64,000 bases of DNA from NCBI RefSeq assembly GCF_007990775.1, contig NZ_BJXB01000023.1:1-64000 (forward strand), given 5' to 3'. Positions 31,747 to 38,916 of this stretch are shown here, piece by piece. The DNA comes from Deinococcus cellulosilyticus NBRC 106333 = KACC 11606. GTDB taxonomy: Bacteria > Deinococcota > Deinococci > Deinococcales > Deinococcaceae. Numbering within the stretch: position 1 is the stretch's first letter; each line of letters opens with the position of its first letter. A program made the translations under genes and the position numbers. The notes under the pieces are model-generated. The model saw only the letters and a program-made list of their open reading frames with translations. It searched no databases and was not told where the DNA came from.

Positions 31747-32697
31747 TCAATCCTGCAGGGTGACGACAAGCTTGCCGCCTGCTCCACCGGTGGCGAGGCG
31801 TCCCAGGCCTTCAGCTGCACGCTCCAGGGAGAGCACTTCAGACACCGCCACTTTCAGTTTTCCAGAAGCGGCCTGCTCTGCCAGTGGGGCCAGCACTTCC
31901 CGGAGGGGCATGGCCATCACAGAACCACCAGTCAGCCCAGCGGCACTCAGGGTGGCCTCGTCAGGCACAGCGGCCACACCGGAAACCTTGCCCCCCTGAC
32001 GGACAGCGCCCAGGGGAACAGCGGAGGGGTCCATGCCGTGCAGGTTGATCAGGGCGTCCACCCCGTCCGGATAGAGGGCACGTACCTGGTCGGCCACCGG
32101 GCCAGCGGTGTGGTCCACCACCTGGGTTGCCCCCAGGTCTTTCAGGCGGGCGTTGTCGGCAGCTTTGCCGGTGGCGACCACTTTGACACCACGGGCGGCC
32201 AGCAGCTGGACGACGAAGGATCCCACCCCACCGGAAGCCCCGTTGACCAGCACGGTCTGGTCTGGTTGGGGATCGATCTTGTCAATCACCTGGACCGCAG
32301 ACGCACCAGCAAGGGGAAGGGCAGCGGCGGTGGTGAAGTCCAGTCCAGCAGGCTTAAGGGTGACGGCTGCAGCGGGGAGCAAGGCGTACTCGGCGAGGGT
32401 GCCAGCAGAGATGGGGGGTGCCAGCAGCACATGGCCCAGCACTTCATCACCCACCTTGACGTGGTCTACCCCTTCACCGACGGCCTCAACGATTCCGGCA
32501 GCGTCCCGACCAATCACCACGGGGTACGCGTAAGGAAGGCCCCAGTGGGCAAGCATGCCAGCAGCGACAGCGTTGTCGATGGGGTTCAGACCAGCGGCTT
32601 TGACGCGGATCAAGACGGTGCCTGCAGTGGGAACGGGGGTGGGGAGGTCAGAGAGTTGGGGTTGTTCGCCAGCAGCTGAAACTTGGTATGCACGCAT
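31747..32697 (-). CDS. NADPH:quinone oxidoreductase (zinc-free MDR family)
   Basis: The 316-residue protein is a medium-chain dehydrogenase/reductase of the quinone reductase type. A GroES-like N-terminal domain starts MRAYQVS and includes VLIRVKAAGLNPID. VGDEVLGHV and AALPLAGASAVQVIDK follow, and the Rossmann fold has VLVNGASGGVGSFVVQLLAARGVKVVAT with the NADP-binding Gly-rich loop. The Cys and His zinc ligands are absent, as is usual for quinone reductases. It is divergent from the MarR gene and shares its palindromic operator, so it probably removes quinones or reactive carbonyls under MarR control. Confidence 0.88.
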   Translation of the reverse strand: MRAYQVSAAGEQPQLSDLPTPVPTAGTVLIRVKAAGLNPIDNAVAAGMLAHWGLPYAYPVVIGRDAAGIVEAVGEGVDHVKVGDEVLGHVLLAPPISAGTLAEYALLPAAAVTLKPAGLDFTTAAALPLAGASAVQVIDKIDPQPDQTVLVNGASGGVGSFVVQLLAARGVKVVATGKAADNARLKDLGATQVVDHTAGPVADQVRALYPDGVDALINLHGMDPSAVPLGAVRQGGKVSGVAAVPDEATLSAAGLTGGSVMAMPLREVLAPLAEQAASGKLKVAVSEVLSLERAAEGLGRLATGGAGGKLVVTLQD

Positions 32698-32784
32698 GTG
32701 GGGCTCCTTGTTTGGGGTGCTCCGATCGGAGCAGCAGGGTGTGGTGGTGGAGGGGCCTGAATCAGGCCCGGGTTAACTGTCATC

Positions 32785-32813
32785 ACTTTAGGTGTCATGA
32801 CACGTAAAGTCAA
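32785..32813 (-). promoter_or_regulatory. oxidoreductase promoter overlapping a MarR-type operator
   Basis: TTGACT (32808-32813) and TAAAGT (32785-32790), read on the minus strand, are spaced 17 bp. A 24-bp near-perfect palindrome centred on GTGTCATGACAC (32786-32809) covers the whole spacer and -10 box, a layout expected of repression by the divergent MarR protein. Confidence 0.72.
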
Positions 32814-33016
32814 CTCCCCTCCCGGCTTCATGAAGACCAGGGGGACAACTGGCAGTCCAGAAATAGGTGGTATGCAGCTCATCCTGCTGTTGTCATCTGT
32901 CTATCACACGCACTGTGATTTTAGAGTCTGATGCGTGATTTTGTGGAAGTTCTTTTCCAGGACTGCCATCTCAGTACCCCCGATTTGCACTGGATGTGGC
33001 GGTCAAAACCCACCCC

Positions 33017-33045
33017 TTGACATTAAGCGTGATAACACCTATACT
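33017..33045 (+). promoter_or_regulatory. consensus promoter giving a leaderless marR mRNA
   Basis: TTGACA (33017-33022), a 17-bp spacer and TATACT (33040-33045) are followed by the ATG at 33052, 7 nt after the -10 box. The transcript would begin at or next to the start codon. Confidence 0.75.
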
Positions 33046-33051
33046 CTGGTC

Positions 33052-33537
33052 ATGGGTTTGAAAGAAGACCTCCAACAGCAGGGATTCAAAACCCTGGAAG
33101 AAGAAGCCATGCTCAACCTCGCCCGCACCATGGTCCTCCTTGAAGACCATTCCACCCAGGTGATTCACCAGTACGGCATCACCCCCACCCAGTACAACGT
33201 GCTCCGTATTTTGCGTGGAGCTGGCAGTGATGGCCTGTGCAGGAACCAGATCCGGGACCGGATGCTTGACCGCATGCCTGACATGACCCGCCTGCTCGAC
33301 CGCATGGAAGACGCTGGCCTGGTTGAACGGGAACGCAGCACCAGTGACCGCCGTCAGGTGCCCACCCGCCTCACCGAAAAGGGCCTGGACATCGTCAACA
33401 AACTCGACGACCCGGTGCATCAGTCCCAGCAAGAAGCTTTCGGGCACCTTTCCAGGGGACAGCTGATCACATTGATTGAGACGCTGACACAGATTCGGGA
33501 GAAGTTGCCCGTGAAAACCCCACTGTCACACCCTTAA
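33052..33537 (+). CDS. MarR-family transcriptional regulator
   Basis: The 161-residue protein has the MarR winged-helix layout: a helix containing HSTQVIHQYGITPTQYNVLRILRGAG, the recognition part CRNQIRDRMLDRMPDMTRLLDRMEDAGLVERERSTSDRRQVPTRLTEKGLDIV with the conserved wing DRRQ, and a C-terminal dimerisation helix. The start is fixed by the leaderless promoter; an in-frame upstream extension is rejected because it overlaps the promoter. It would bind the palindrome at 32786 and perhaps GGTGTTTAAACACC at 33560, controlling the flanking detoxification genes. Confidence 0.88.
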   Translation: MGLKEDLQQQGFKTLEEEAMLNLARTMVLLEDHSTQVIHQYGITPTQYNVLRILRGAGSDGLCRNQIRDRMLDRMPDMTRLLDRMEDAGLVERERSTSDRRQVPTRLTEKGLDIVNKLDDPVHQSQQEAFGHLSRGQLITLIETLTQIREKLPVKTPLSHP

Positions 33538-33550
33538 GTGGGTTTTCTTT
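33514..33550 (+). terminator. Rho-independent terminator after marR
   Basis: AAAACC and CCACT pair with AGTGG and GTTTT across a loop that contains the stop codon; a T-rich run follows. It overlaps the 3' end of the gene. Confidence 0.55.
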
Positions 33551-33559
33551 TGAAACAAA

Positions 33560-33573
33560 GGTGTTTAAACACC
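33560..33573. promoter_or_regulatory. GGTGTTTAAACACC palindrome (second operator candidate)
   Basis: A perfect 14-bp palindrome 63 nt before the DoxX start. It shares the GGTGT half-site with the MarR-type operator at 32786-32809, so the same regulator may bind both. Confidence 0.5.
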
Positions 33574-33636
33574 AGAAGTTAGAACAACAAGCAGCATTCA
33601 GTCACCCGCCCCCTCAACCCACCCAGGAGAAACACC

Positions 33637-34059
33637 ATGACCACCCAGAACATCAGCCGCCCCCAGACCTCCAAAGCCCTCCATATTACCCTGTGGGTCC
33701 TGCAAATCCTCCTCGCCGCAATGTTCGTGATGACCGGCCTGATGAAACTCGCCATGCCCGTCAGCCAGCTTGCCGGACAGCTCCCCTGGGTCACCAGCGT
33801 TCCTGAATTCCTGGTCCGTTTCATTGGCCTCGCTGAACTCGCCGGAGGGCTCGGCCTGATCCTGCCCGCAGCAAGTCGCATCCAGCCCCGCCTGACCGGG
33901 TTTGCTGCACTGGGCCTCGTGCTGGTGATGGTGCTGGCCAGTGGCTTCCACCTCACCCGCGGTGAAGGCATGATGGTCCCCATGAACCTGATCATCGCTG
34001 CAATCGCTGCTGTGATCGCCTGGGGCCGCCTTGTGAAAGCCCCCATCCAGGCCCGCTGA
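33637..34059 (+). CDS. DoxX-family membrane protein
   Basis: The 140-residue protein has four hydrophobic helices and the DoxX-family features: QILLAAMFVMTGLMKL, FLVRFIGLAELAGGLGLILPAASRI and a C-terminal helix. In Bacillus the DoxX-like CatD and MhqP proteins are co-transcribed with ring-cleaving dioxygenases and respond to quinones and catechols. Here the gene is followed by two VOC-family genes in the same direction (22 nt to the first). It has a CCAGGAGAA ribosome-binding site. It likely supports electrophile resistance at the membrane. Confidence 0.8.
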   Translation: MTTQNISRPQTSKALHITLWVLQILLAAMFVMTGLMKLAMPVSQLAGQLPWVTSVPEFLVRFIGLAELAGGLGLILPAASRIQPRLTGFAALGLVLVMVLASGFHLTRGEGMMVPMNLIIAAIAAVIAWGRLVKAPIQAR

Positions 34060-34081
34060 AATGGGAAAAGGAGACCTGAAC

Positions 34082-34996
34082 ATGCCCAGTCCTATTGATC
34101 CCAAACTGACTCTCGGCGAAGTGGCTCTCACCGTCCGCAACCTCGACACCCAGATGGGCTTCTACCAGCAGGTGATCGGCCTGACCCTGCTGGCCCGTGA
34201 AGACGGCAAAGCCGTGCTGGGCACCCAGGATGGCCACCCCCTGGTCTCCCTGTTCCACAACCCCGGTGCCAAACCCGCCCCTTCGAACGCCACCGGACTG
34301 TACCACCTGGCCATCGCCTTCCCCACCCGCCCTGACCTCGCCCGCTGGCTGAAACACGTCAGCCCCCTGGGTTTGCGGCTGGGACAGTCGGACCACAAAA
34401 CCCACGAGGCCTTCTACCTGAACGACCCCGAAGGCAACGGCATTGAGATCTACCAGGACTGGCCTGCCGAGCAGTGGCCGATGAAAGACGGCATGATGAC
34501 CGCCCCGGACACCACTGCCATTGACATCCCTGGCCTGCTCAGGACCCTGGCCCCCGGTGATGCTGGATGGAAAGGGGCCCCTACAGGGACCCGTATGGGA
34601 CACGTGCACCTGAAGATGAACGACGGGGCCCGCACCCGGCAGTTCTTTGAAGGTGTGCTGGGGTTCTTCATCACCGCCGACCTGATGGGAGCCGTGTTCG
34701 CTGGAGCAGGAGGCTACCACCACCACATCGGCACCAACGCCTGGCACAGCAAAGGTGGACCTGCCCAGCCCGAAGGCACCCTGGGACTCAGGCACTACAC
34801 CATCGAACTCTCCAGCACCCAGGAACTGGAACGGGTCACACAGCAACTCCAGGATGCCGGAGTCAAAGTGGTGAAACACGAAGCCGGACTTTTTGTGAAA
34901 GACCCCGCAGGCCTCCCCCTGCTGATCCGTCCCCAGCCCTCCACCGCTGAAAGTGCCCTTTCTGCCCTGAACCCTGCTTTCAGTCCTGTTCACTGA
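34082..34996 (+). CDS. VOC-family ring-cleavage dioxygenase-like protein (CatE/MhqO type)
   Basis: The 304-residue protein has two VOC modules. The first begins GEVALTVRNLDTQMGFYQQVIGLTLL; the second begins RMGHVHLKMNDGARTRQFFEGVLGFFI. Metal ligands appear as YHLAIAF, GNGIEIYQD, MGHVHL and GGYHHHIG. This is the architecture of CatE/MhqO catechol-2,3-dioxygenase-like proteins. The ATG at 34082 is preceded by AAAGGAGACC. It probably opens or conjugates quinone-derived rings; substrate is inference. Confidence 0.82.
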   Translation: MPSPIDPKLTLGEVALTVRNLDTQMGFYQQVIGLTLLAREDGKAVLGTQDGHPLVSLFHNPGAKPAPSNATGLYHLAIAFPTRPDLARWLKHVSPLGLRLGQSDHKTHEAFYLNDPEGNGIEIYQDWPAEQWPMKDGMMTAPDTTAIDIPGLLRTLAPGDAGWKGAPTGTRMGHVHLKMNDGARTRQFFEGVLGFFITADLMGAVFAGAGGYHHHIGTNAWHSKGGPAQPEGTLGLRHYTIELSSTQELERVTQQLQDAGVKVVKHEAGLFVKDPAGLPLLIRPQPSTAESALSALNPAFSPVH

Positions 34997-35063
34997 GGCC
35001 CCATCATCTCAATCCATCCAGGGGGTGCAACTGCACCCCCTTTTTGCACCCCCAGGAGTTCCC

Positions 35064-35975
35064 ATGTTTGAAGGCGAAAAGATCCCTTATCCCGAGAGTC
35101 CCACCATCGGCATTCCACCCCGTCACCAGTTGGCCCCCGCAGACACCAGCCTCGGCAAAGTGACCTTGCAGATCGCAGACTTGCAGAGAAGCCTGGACTT
35201 TTACACCCACATCCTGGGCCTGCACGTGCTTTCCCAGCAAGACAACCACGCCACGCTGGGCACCAAATCAGGACACGAACTCTTGGTGCTCAGGGAGAAG
35301 AAAGGGGTCAAGAAAGCCCCACACCGGGGCAGGCTTGGCATCTACCACTTCGCCCTGCTGCTCCCCACCGAAGGGGACCTGGGGAGGTTCGTGGCCCACG
35401 TCCAGGGGGCCGGATGGCACATCGGCATGTCGGACCATTTCTACAGCCAGGCCACCTACCTGCAGGACCCGGATGGGATCAGCATTGAGGTCTATCGGGA
35501 CCGGCCCCGTGACCAGTGGGTGGTCACCACCCACGGAGAGATTGTGGGTTCAGCCGATGCCCTGGACCTGGACAGCCTCAAGAAGGCTGCGGGTGAAGGC
35601 CCATGGACCGGAATTCCAGAGGGCACGGTGATGGGTCACCTGCACTTTTACATCGATGACCTGAAGGAAGGGGAACGGTTCTACCACCAGGGGCTGGGAC
35701 TGTCCAAAGTGGGCTGGGGTTTCCCTCAAGGCCTGTTCGTCTCGGCTGGAGGGTACCACCACCACATCGGCATGAACACCTGGGCGAAAGGCTCAAATCC
35801 TTCCTCCGATGACGATGCGAGGCTCCTCCACTGGGAATTGGTCTTGCCCGATGCTGTTGCCCTGGAGGCCACTGTGCAAGGTCTGGAGGCCGAGGGAGTC
35901 ACGGTCACCCGCAGCCCGGAAGGCACGTTTGCCAGTGACCCGTGGGGCATCACCGTCCAGATGCTTGTGAAGTGA
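35064..35975 (+). CDS. second VOC-family dioxygenase-like protein
   Basis: A 303-residue paralogue-like protein with the same two-module layout: SLGKVTLQIADLQRSLDFYTHILGLHVL and VMGHLHFYIDDLKEGERFYHQGLGL. The metal-site segments IYHFALL, DGISIEVYRD, MGHLHF and GGYHHHIGMN are present. It follows the first VOC gene by 67 nt and ends the cassette before a terminator. Two such proteins may act on different aromatic substrates. It resembles the neighbour at about the level of distant paralogues, so it is not a recent tandem copy. Confidence 0.82.
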   Translation: MFEGEKIPYPESPTIGIPPRHQLAPADTSLGKVTLQIADLQRSLDFYTHILGLHVLSQQDNHATLGTKSGHELLVLREKKGVKKAPHRGRLGIYHFALLLPTEGDLGRFVAHVQGAGWHIGMSDHFYSQATYLQDPDGISIEVYRDRPRDQWVVTTHGEIVGSADALDLDSLKKAAGEGPWTGIPEGTVMGHLHFYIDDLKEGERFYHQGLGLSKVGWGFPQGLFVSAGGYHHHIGMNTWAKGSNPSSDDDARLLHWELVLPDAVALEATVQGLEAEGVTVTRSPEGTFASDPWGITVQMLVK

Positions 35976-35984
35976 AAATCCAGC

Positions 35985-36015
35985 AAAGAAGCGGCCCACT
36001 GGGTCGCTTCTTTCT
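35985..36015 (+). terminator. Rho-independent terminator closing the quinone cassette
   Basis: AAAGAAGCG (35985-35993) pairs with CGCTTCTTT (36005-36013), with an inner GCCCA/TGGGT extension. Strong, and symmetric enough to work on both strands. Confidence 0.8.
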
Positions 36016-36312
36016 GTTACAACCCTGCTGGACAATCTGCATGGGCTTGAGCACCGTGCCATGTTCAAGTTCGGTGCACAGGGCTAGAGTTCAGCAGTGA
36101 TGCTGTGGGATGGGTGCGGGTTGCTAACACTGGTGTAAAGCTGACAATGGGGTGCACCCCTTCTGTACCCGTTCATTTGAATTGAAATGGAGTTGTCCTG
36201 AAGAGGGATTTTTCTGGTCTACCGTTAAAATCTGTTCCTTTGCACCAATTCCCCCTTCTCCTCTGCCCCAGAACAGCTTGAAGGGCCATCATGACTTGAA
36301 GGGAGATCCCAC
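36016..36312. other. intergenic stretch, no gene seen
   Basis: Just under 300 bases between the cassette terminator and the 81-residue gene. Frames are short and have poor composition. A weak RBS (AAGGGAGAT) at 36299 serves the next gene. Nothing else is recognised. Confidence 0.4.
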
Positions 36313-36558
36313 ATGCCCAAGTCTGACACCGAACACAACACGCATACCTTTGAACACTTGGTGCGACTCAAACTGCAGAACCTTGCCCTGGACACCGGAG
36401 ACATCCACCTGGGCGAAGCCACCCGCGAAATCAGTGCAGTGTTCCTGAAACTCCATGAAGTCTTGAACGAGGCCCACGGTGAAGAAGCCACACAGAAGCT
36501 GCTGCAAGAAGCCCTGAGGCGGGTTCAGCGGGAATCTGGCATCCGAAATCGGGACTGA
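36313..36558 (+). CDS. small helical hypothetical protein
   Basis: An 81-residue charged protein, nearly all helix (FEHLVRLKLQNLALDTGDIHLGEATREISAVFLKLHEVL; EEATQKLLQEALRRVQRESG). It has an AAGGGAG ribosome-binding site and is followed by a terminator, so it is a stand-alone unit next to the quinone cassette. Function unknown. Confidence 0.55.
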   Translation: MPKSDTEHNTHTFEHLVRLKLQNLALDTGDIHLGEATREISAVFLKLHEVLNEAHGEEATQKLLQEALRRVQRESGIRNRD

Positions 36559-36621
36559 GTTCAAAGGCCTTTTGACCCAGAAGCAAAAAAGTTGCAGTAC
36601 ACTGAAAAATCCAAGTGTTGA

Positions 36622-36650
36622 GGGCCGCACCAGCGGCCCCTTTCCTTTTC
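36622..36650 (+). terminator. Rho-independent terminator
   Basis: GGGCCGC (36622-36628) pairs with GCGGCCC (36633-36639) around a 4-nt loop, followed by CTTTCCTTTT. Confidence 0.72.
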
Positions 36651-36776
36651 CCACAACAAAAAAGGGACCCCGCTTCAGGAGGCCCAGTTGCTGCTTTTCA
36701 GGGTTGGTGGGTCAAGACCAATGGGACGAACCCATCAAGCACCTCAGGGCCCCTCAGAAGCGGGGTTTGCCTTTAG

Positions 36777-36953
36777 TCACCAGTCACGCGGAAAAATGCG
36801 AAGACTGAAGGTTATCACCTGTTCCCCAATGCCTGCATCAAACCAACTTTTCACTTCAATGTCCGGGTCGTGTTGAAACACTCCATTCAAATAGTCTTGC
36901 TGGAAGGACTTAAACATGGGGTCACGGCTGGTTATACGAAAAATTTCAATCAT
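36777..36953 (-). CDS. small hypothetical protein after the baseplate spike
   Basis: A 58-residue frame with a strong AAAAGGAGC ribosome-binding site 5-6 nt before its ATG and a TATAAT box (37015-37020, minus strand) upstream. It begins MIEIFRITSRDP and reads as a compact alpha/beta protein. It ends close to a CCCCGCTTC/GAAGCGGGG inverted pair (36669 and 36757) that may act as a terminator. No family recognised; good signals make a real gene likely. Confidence 0.6.
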   Translation of the reverse strand: MIEIFRITSRDPMFKSFQQDYLNGVFQHDPDIEVKSWFDAGIGEQVITFSLRIFPRDW

Positions 36954-37042
36954 TTTGAGCTCCTTTTAAATAATAGGGTTGTACACCAGCCAGCCCATTC
37001 CTGGCTGCACAAGCATTATAGGAGACAGGAGCTCTCAGCGTT

Positions 37043-38281
37043 TTACTGGATGAACACCGTGGCGTTGGTGGCGAAAGTGGCATCACCGCGGCTGTCAACA
37101 TCGTTGTTGCCCACCACAGGGCGCATGGCGGCTTCAGAACCAAGCTTGACGATCCCTTTCAGGACAATGGTGACGGCCTGCAGGATCATGGTGCCGGTGG
37201 TGTCATCAATCAAGAACTTGTGCCCCGCGGCGCTGGTGAGGGACAGCTGTTTGGTGGGGGCATCTTGCAAGAGGACCTGGTGCCCTGCAGCAGAATTCAC
37301 TTTCACCTGCTGGCTGTTGCCGGGCTTGTCTTGCATCAAGAATTCATGCCCAAGGGCGGTTTTCACCCTCACAAACTGGTTGTTGTCCGGTTTGTCACGC
37401 ATGAAGAATTCATGCCCCAAGTTGCTTTTGATCTGGATGAACTGGTCATTGTCGGGCTTGTCCTTCATGCGGATCTCGTGCCCGAGGGCTGTTTTCACGC
37501 TGACATAACGGTTGATTTCGGCTTCCTGGGGGTCATCGTGCAGGGTGATCTTGTGGCCCACTTCGGTTTCAATGGTGAGCTCTGACGCAACACGCTGGGC
37601 ATCCTCATCCGGGGTGCTTTGAACACTGCCGTCTTCTGGGTTCCGGGCTTTCTCGGTGGCATCGTACATCCTGATCTTGTGGCCTCTGGCCGTCTGGACC
37701 TGGATGCTGCCGTCCCCAGTGATCCACACTTCGGCACCCGACTGGTGGTGAAACACCACATCCACTGGTGGTCGCCGCTGGCCCTGGAATGCTTTGCGCT
37801 CAGGTTTCTGGCCCATGCGCCCGAGGGTCCTGAAGCGGTCCAGCAGTTTGCGGATCAATCCCGTGTTGCTTTTGGTGCCGTCTTTGCGGGTCATGACGGT
37901 GAGGAAGCTGCCGTCCGGCCAGCGGTGTTCTTCGCTGCCGTCCCCAAAGTGGATGGCGGTGCGGTCACTGGGCAGGTGTTGCACCCGGGCGTGCTTGTCT
38001 TCCTTGAACAATTCGGTGGGGATGATGTGCCGCACTTCATCGGACAGGCTTTTGAGCCAGATGCCGCATTTGGGGTGGTTGGCGTAAAACGCAACCACGC
38101 CGTAATCGAATTTTTCAGGCAGCTCGAAGTCTCCTGCAACGGGGTGCTGGCGGTTGCCTCCCAGCCTCACCCGGATGCCTTCACTTCGGGCCAGGTGGGG
38201 CAGGAGCACGCTCACCTGGTAGTCTTCGGGGTGAACGTCCAGCACCTGGGCCAAGTGGATTCCACGCAAATCAGAACGCAT
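37043..38281 (-). CDS. baseplate assembly protein V-like (tail spike hub)
   Basis: The 412-residue protein has an N-terminal OB-fold-like part (about 1-80; VLDVHPEDYQVSVLLPHLARSEGIRVRLGG ... DYGVVAFYANHPKCGIWL). After it comes a repetitive beta-helix with about eight units of the form VKTALGHEIRMKDKP and relatives. That is the architecture of gpV/gp5-type spikes. The start at 38281 is placed after a palindromic late-promoter motif; longer upstream extension has poor composition. The repeat units differ from each other by a few residues, as in beta-helical spikes. Confidence 0.78.
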   Translation of the reverse strand: MRSDLRGIHLAQVLDVHPEDYQVSVLLPHLARSEGIRVRLGGNRQHPVAGDFELPEKFDYGVVAFYANHPKCGIWLKSLSDEVRHIIPTELFKEDKHARVQHLPSDRTAIHFGDGSEEHRWPDGSFLTVMTRKDGTKSNTGLIRKLLDRFRTLGRMGQKPERKAFQGQRRPPVDVVFHHQSGAEVWITGDGSIQVQTARGHKIRMYDATEKARNPEDGSVQSTPDEDAQRVASELTIETEVGHKITLHDDPQEAEINRYVSVKTALGHEIRMKDKPDNDQFIQIKSNLGHEFFMRDKPDNNQFVRVKTALGHEFLMQDKPGNSQQVKVNSAAGHQVLLQDAPTKQLSLTSAAGHKFLIDDTTGTMILQAVTIVLKGIVKLGSEAAMRPVVGNNDVDSRGDATFATNATVFIQ

Positions 38282-38296
38282 GTTTTCACCTTCTGC

Positions 38297-38313
38297 GCTG
38301 TCACGGTAACAGC
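38297..38313. promoter_or_regulatory. two-sided late-promoter motif between divergent genes
   Basis: GCTGTCACGGTAACAGC carries the ACGG/CCGT core in both directions, with GCTGT/ACAGC ends. It lies 16 nt before the minus-strand start (38281) and about 22 nt from its ACGG to the plus-strand start (38329). Confidence 0.5.
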
Positions 38314-38328
38314 ACTGAAGGTGGGGGC

Positions 38329-38916
38329 ATGCGACGCACCGACATTGCCATTCCAGCGGTTTATTCGTCCTGGGTTGCGGAAGTGGACCAAGCCAAGATT
38401 TCCCGGGTGGGCAGCGTGGCTCCAGACCCGTCTGCGCCCCCTCCGCCTCCCCCCTCCTGCCCCAAAACATTTGTGGTGTGTCCCACGCACACCCTTGAAA
38501 TTGACCTGGCGGCCACACCCTCCAGGCTGGTCGATGAGTACGGGGGGGCCCCGCACCTCAGCCACACTTTCACCGCCTTGCGGTCCTGCACTGTGCGCGG
38601 CATGAATTACTTGCTCACCCGGGGCATCGGCAAGCTGCTGCTGATGCTGGTGAAAGCTGAGGATGGGGTGTTCATTCAAGACGTTCATGCCCTGCCAGTC
38701 ACGCATTCCAGCGTGGTGGCACACACTTTGTTTGATGCCCAAGACATTTCACCGGTGGGGCCCACTTTCATTCCTTTTGGCACACCAGTGACCTTGCAGC
38801 CTGAGCACTACTTTTTTGTGTTGATGGACGCCAAGGCCAAGGAACTGCATCCCACTGCCCTGGTGGGTGTGCAACTGGCCGTGAAAGAAAAAGACATGGG
38901 AGGGTTGCCCGCCTGA
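38329..38916 (+). CDS. hypothetical structural protein
   Basis: A 195-residue protein with a proline run (PPPPPP near residue 40) followed by a beta-rich body (TFVVCPTHTLEIDLAATPSRL; YLLTRGIGKLLLMLVKAEDGVF; ALVGVQLAVKEKD). The ATG has a CTGAAGGTG ribosome-binding site and shares the divergent late-promoter motif with the spike gene. Its stop overlaps the next gene's start (TGATG). This plus-strand pair sits in an otherwise minus-strand tail operon; it could be a tail appendage module. Not recognised by family. Confidence 0.6.
   Translation: MRRTDIAIPAVYSSWVAEVDQAKISRVGSVAPDPSAPPPPPPSCPKTFVVCPTHTLEIDLAATPSRLVDEYGGAPHLSHTFTALRSCTVRGMNYLLTRGIGKLLLMLVKAEDGVFIQDVHALPVTHSSVVAHTLFDAQDISPVGPTFIPFGTPVTLQPEHYFFVLMDAKAKELHPTALVGVQLAVKEKDMGGLPA

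Noticed and set aside
36669..36765. CCCCGCTTC/GAAGCGGGG inverted pair as an attachment or transposon end
   Set aside because: Only nine matched bases about 80 bp apart, no target duplication and no transposase; more likely part of overlapping terminators.
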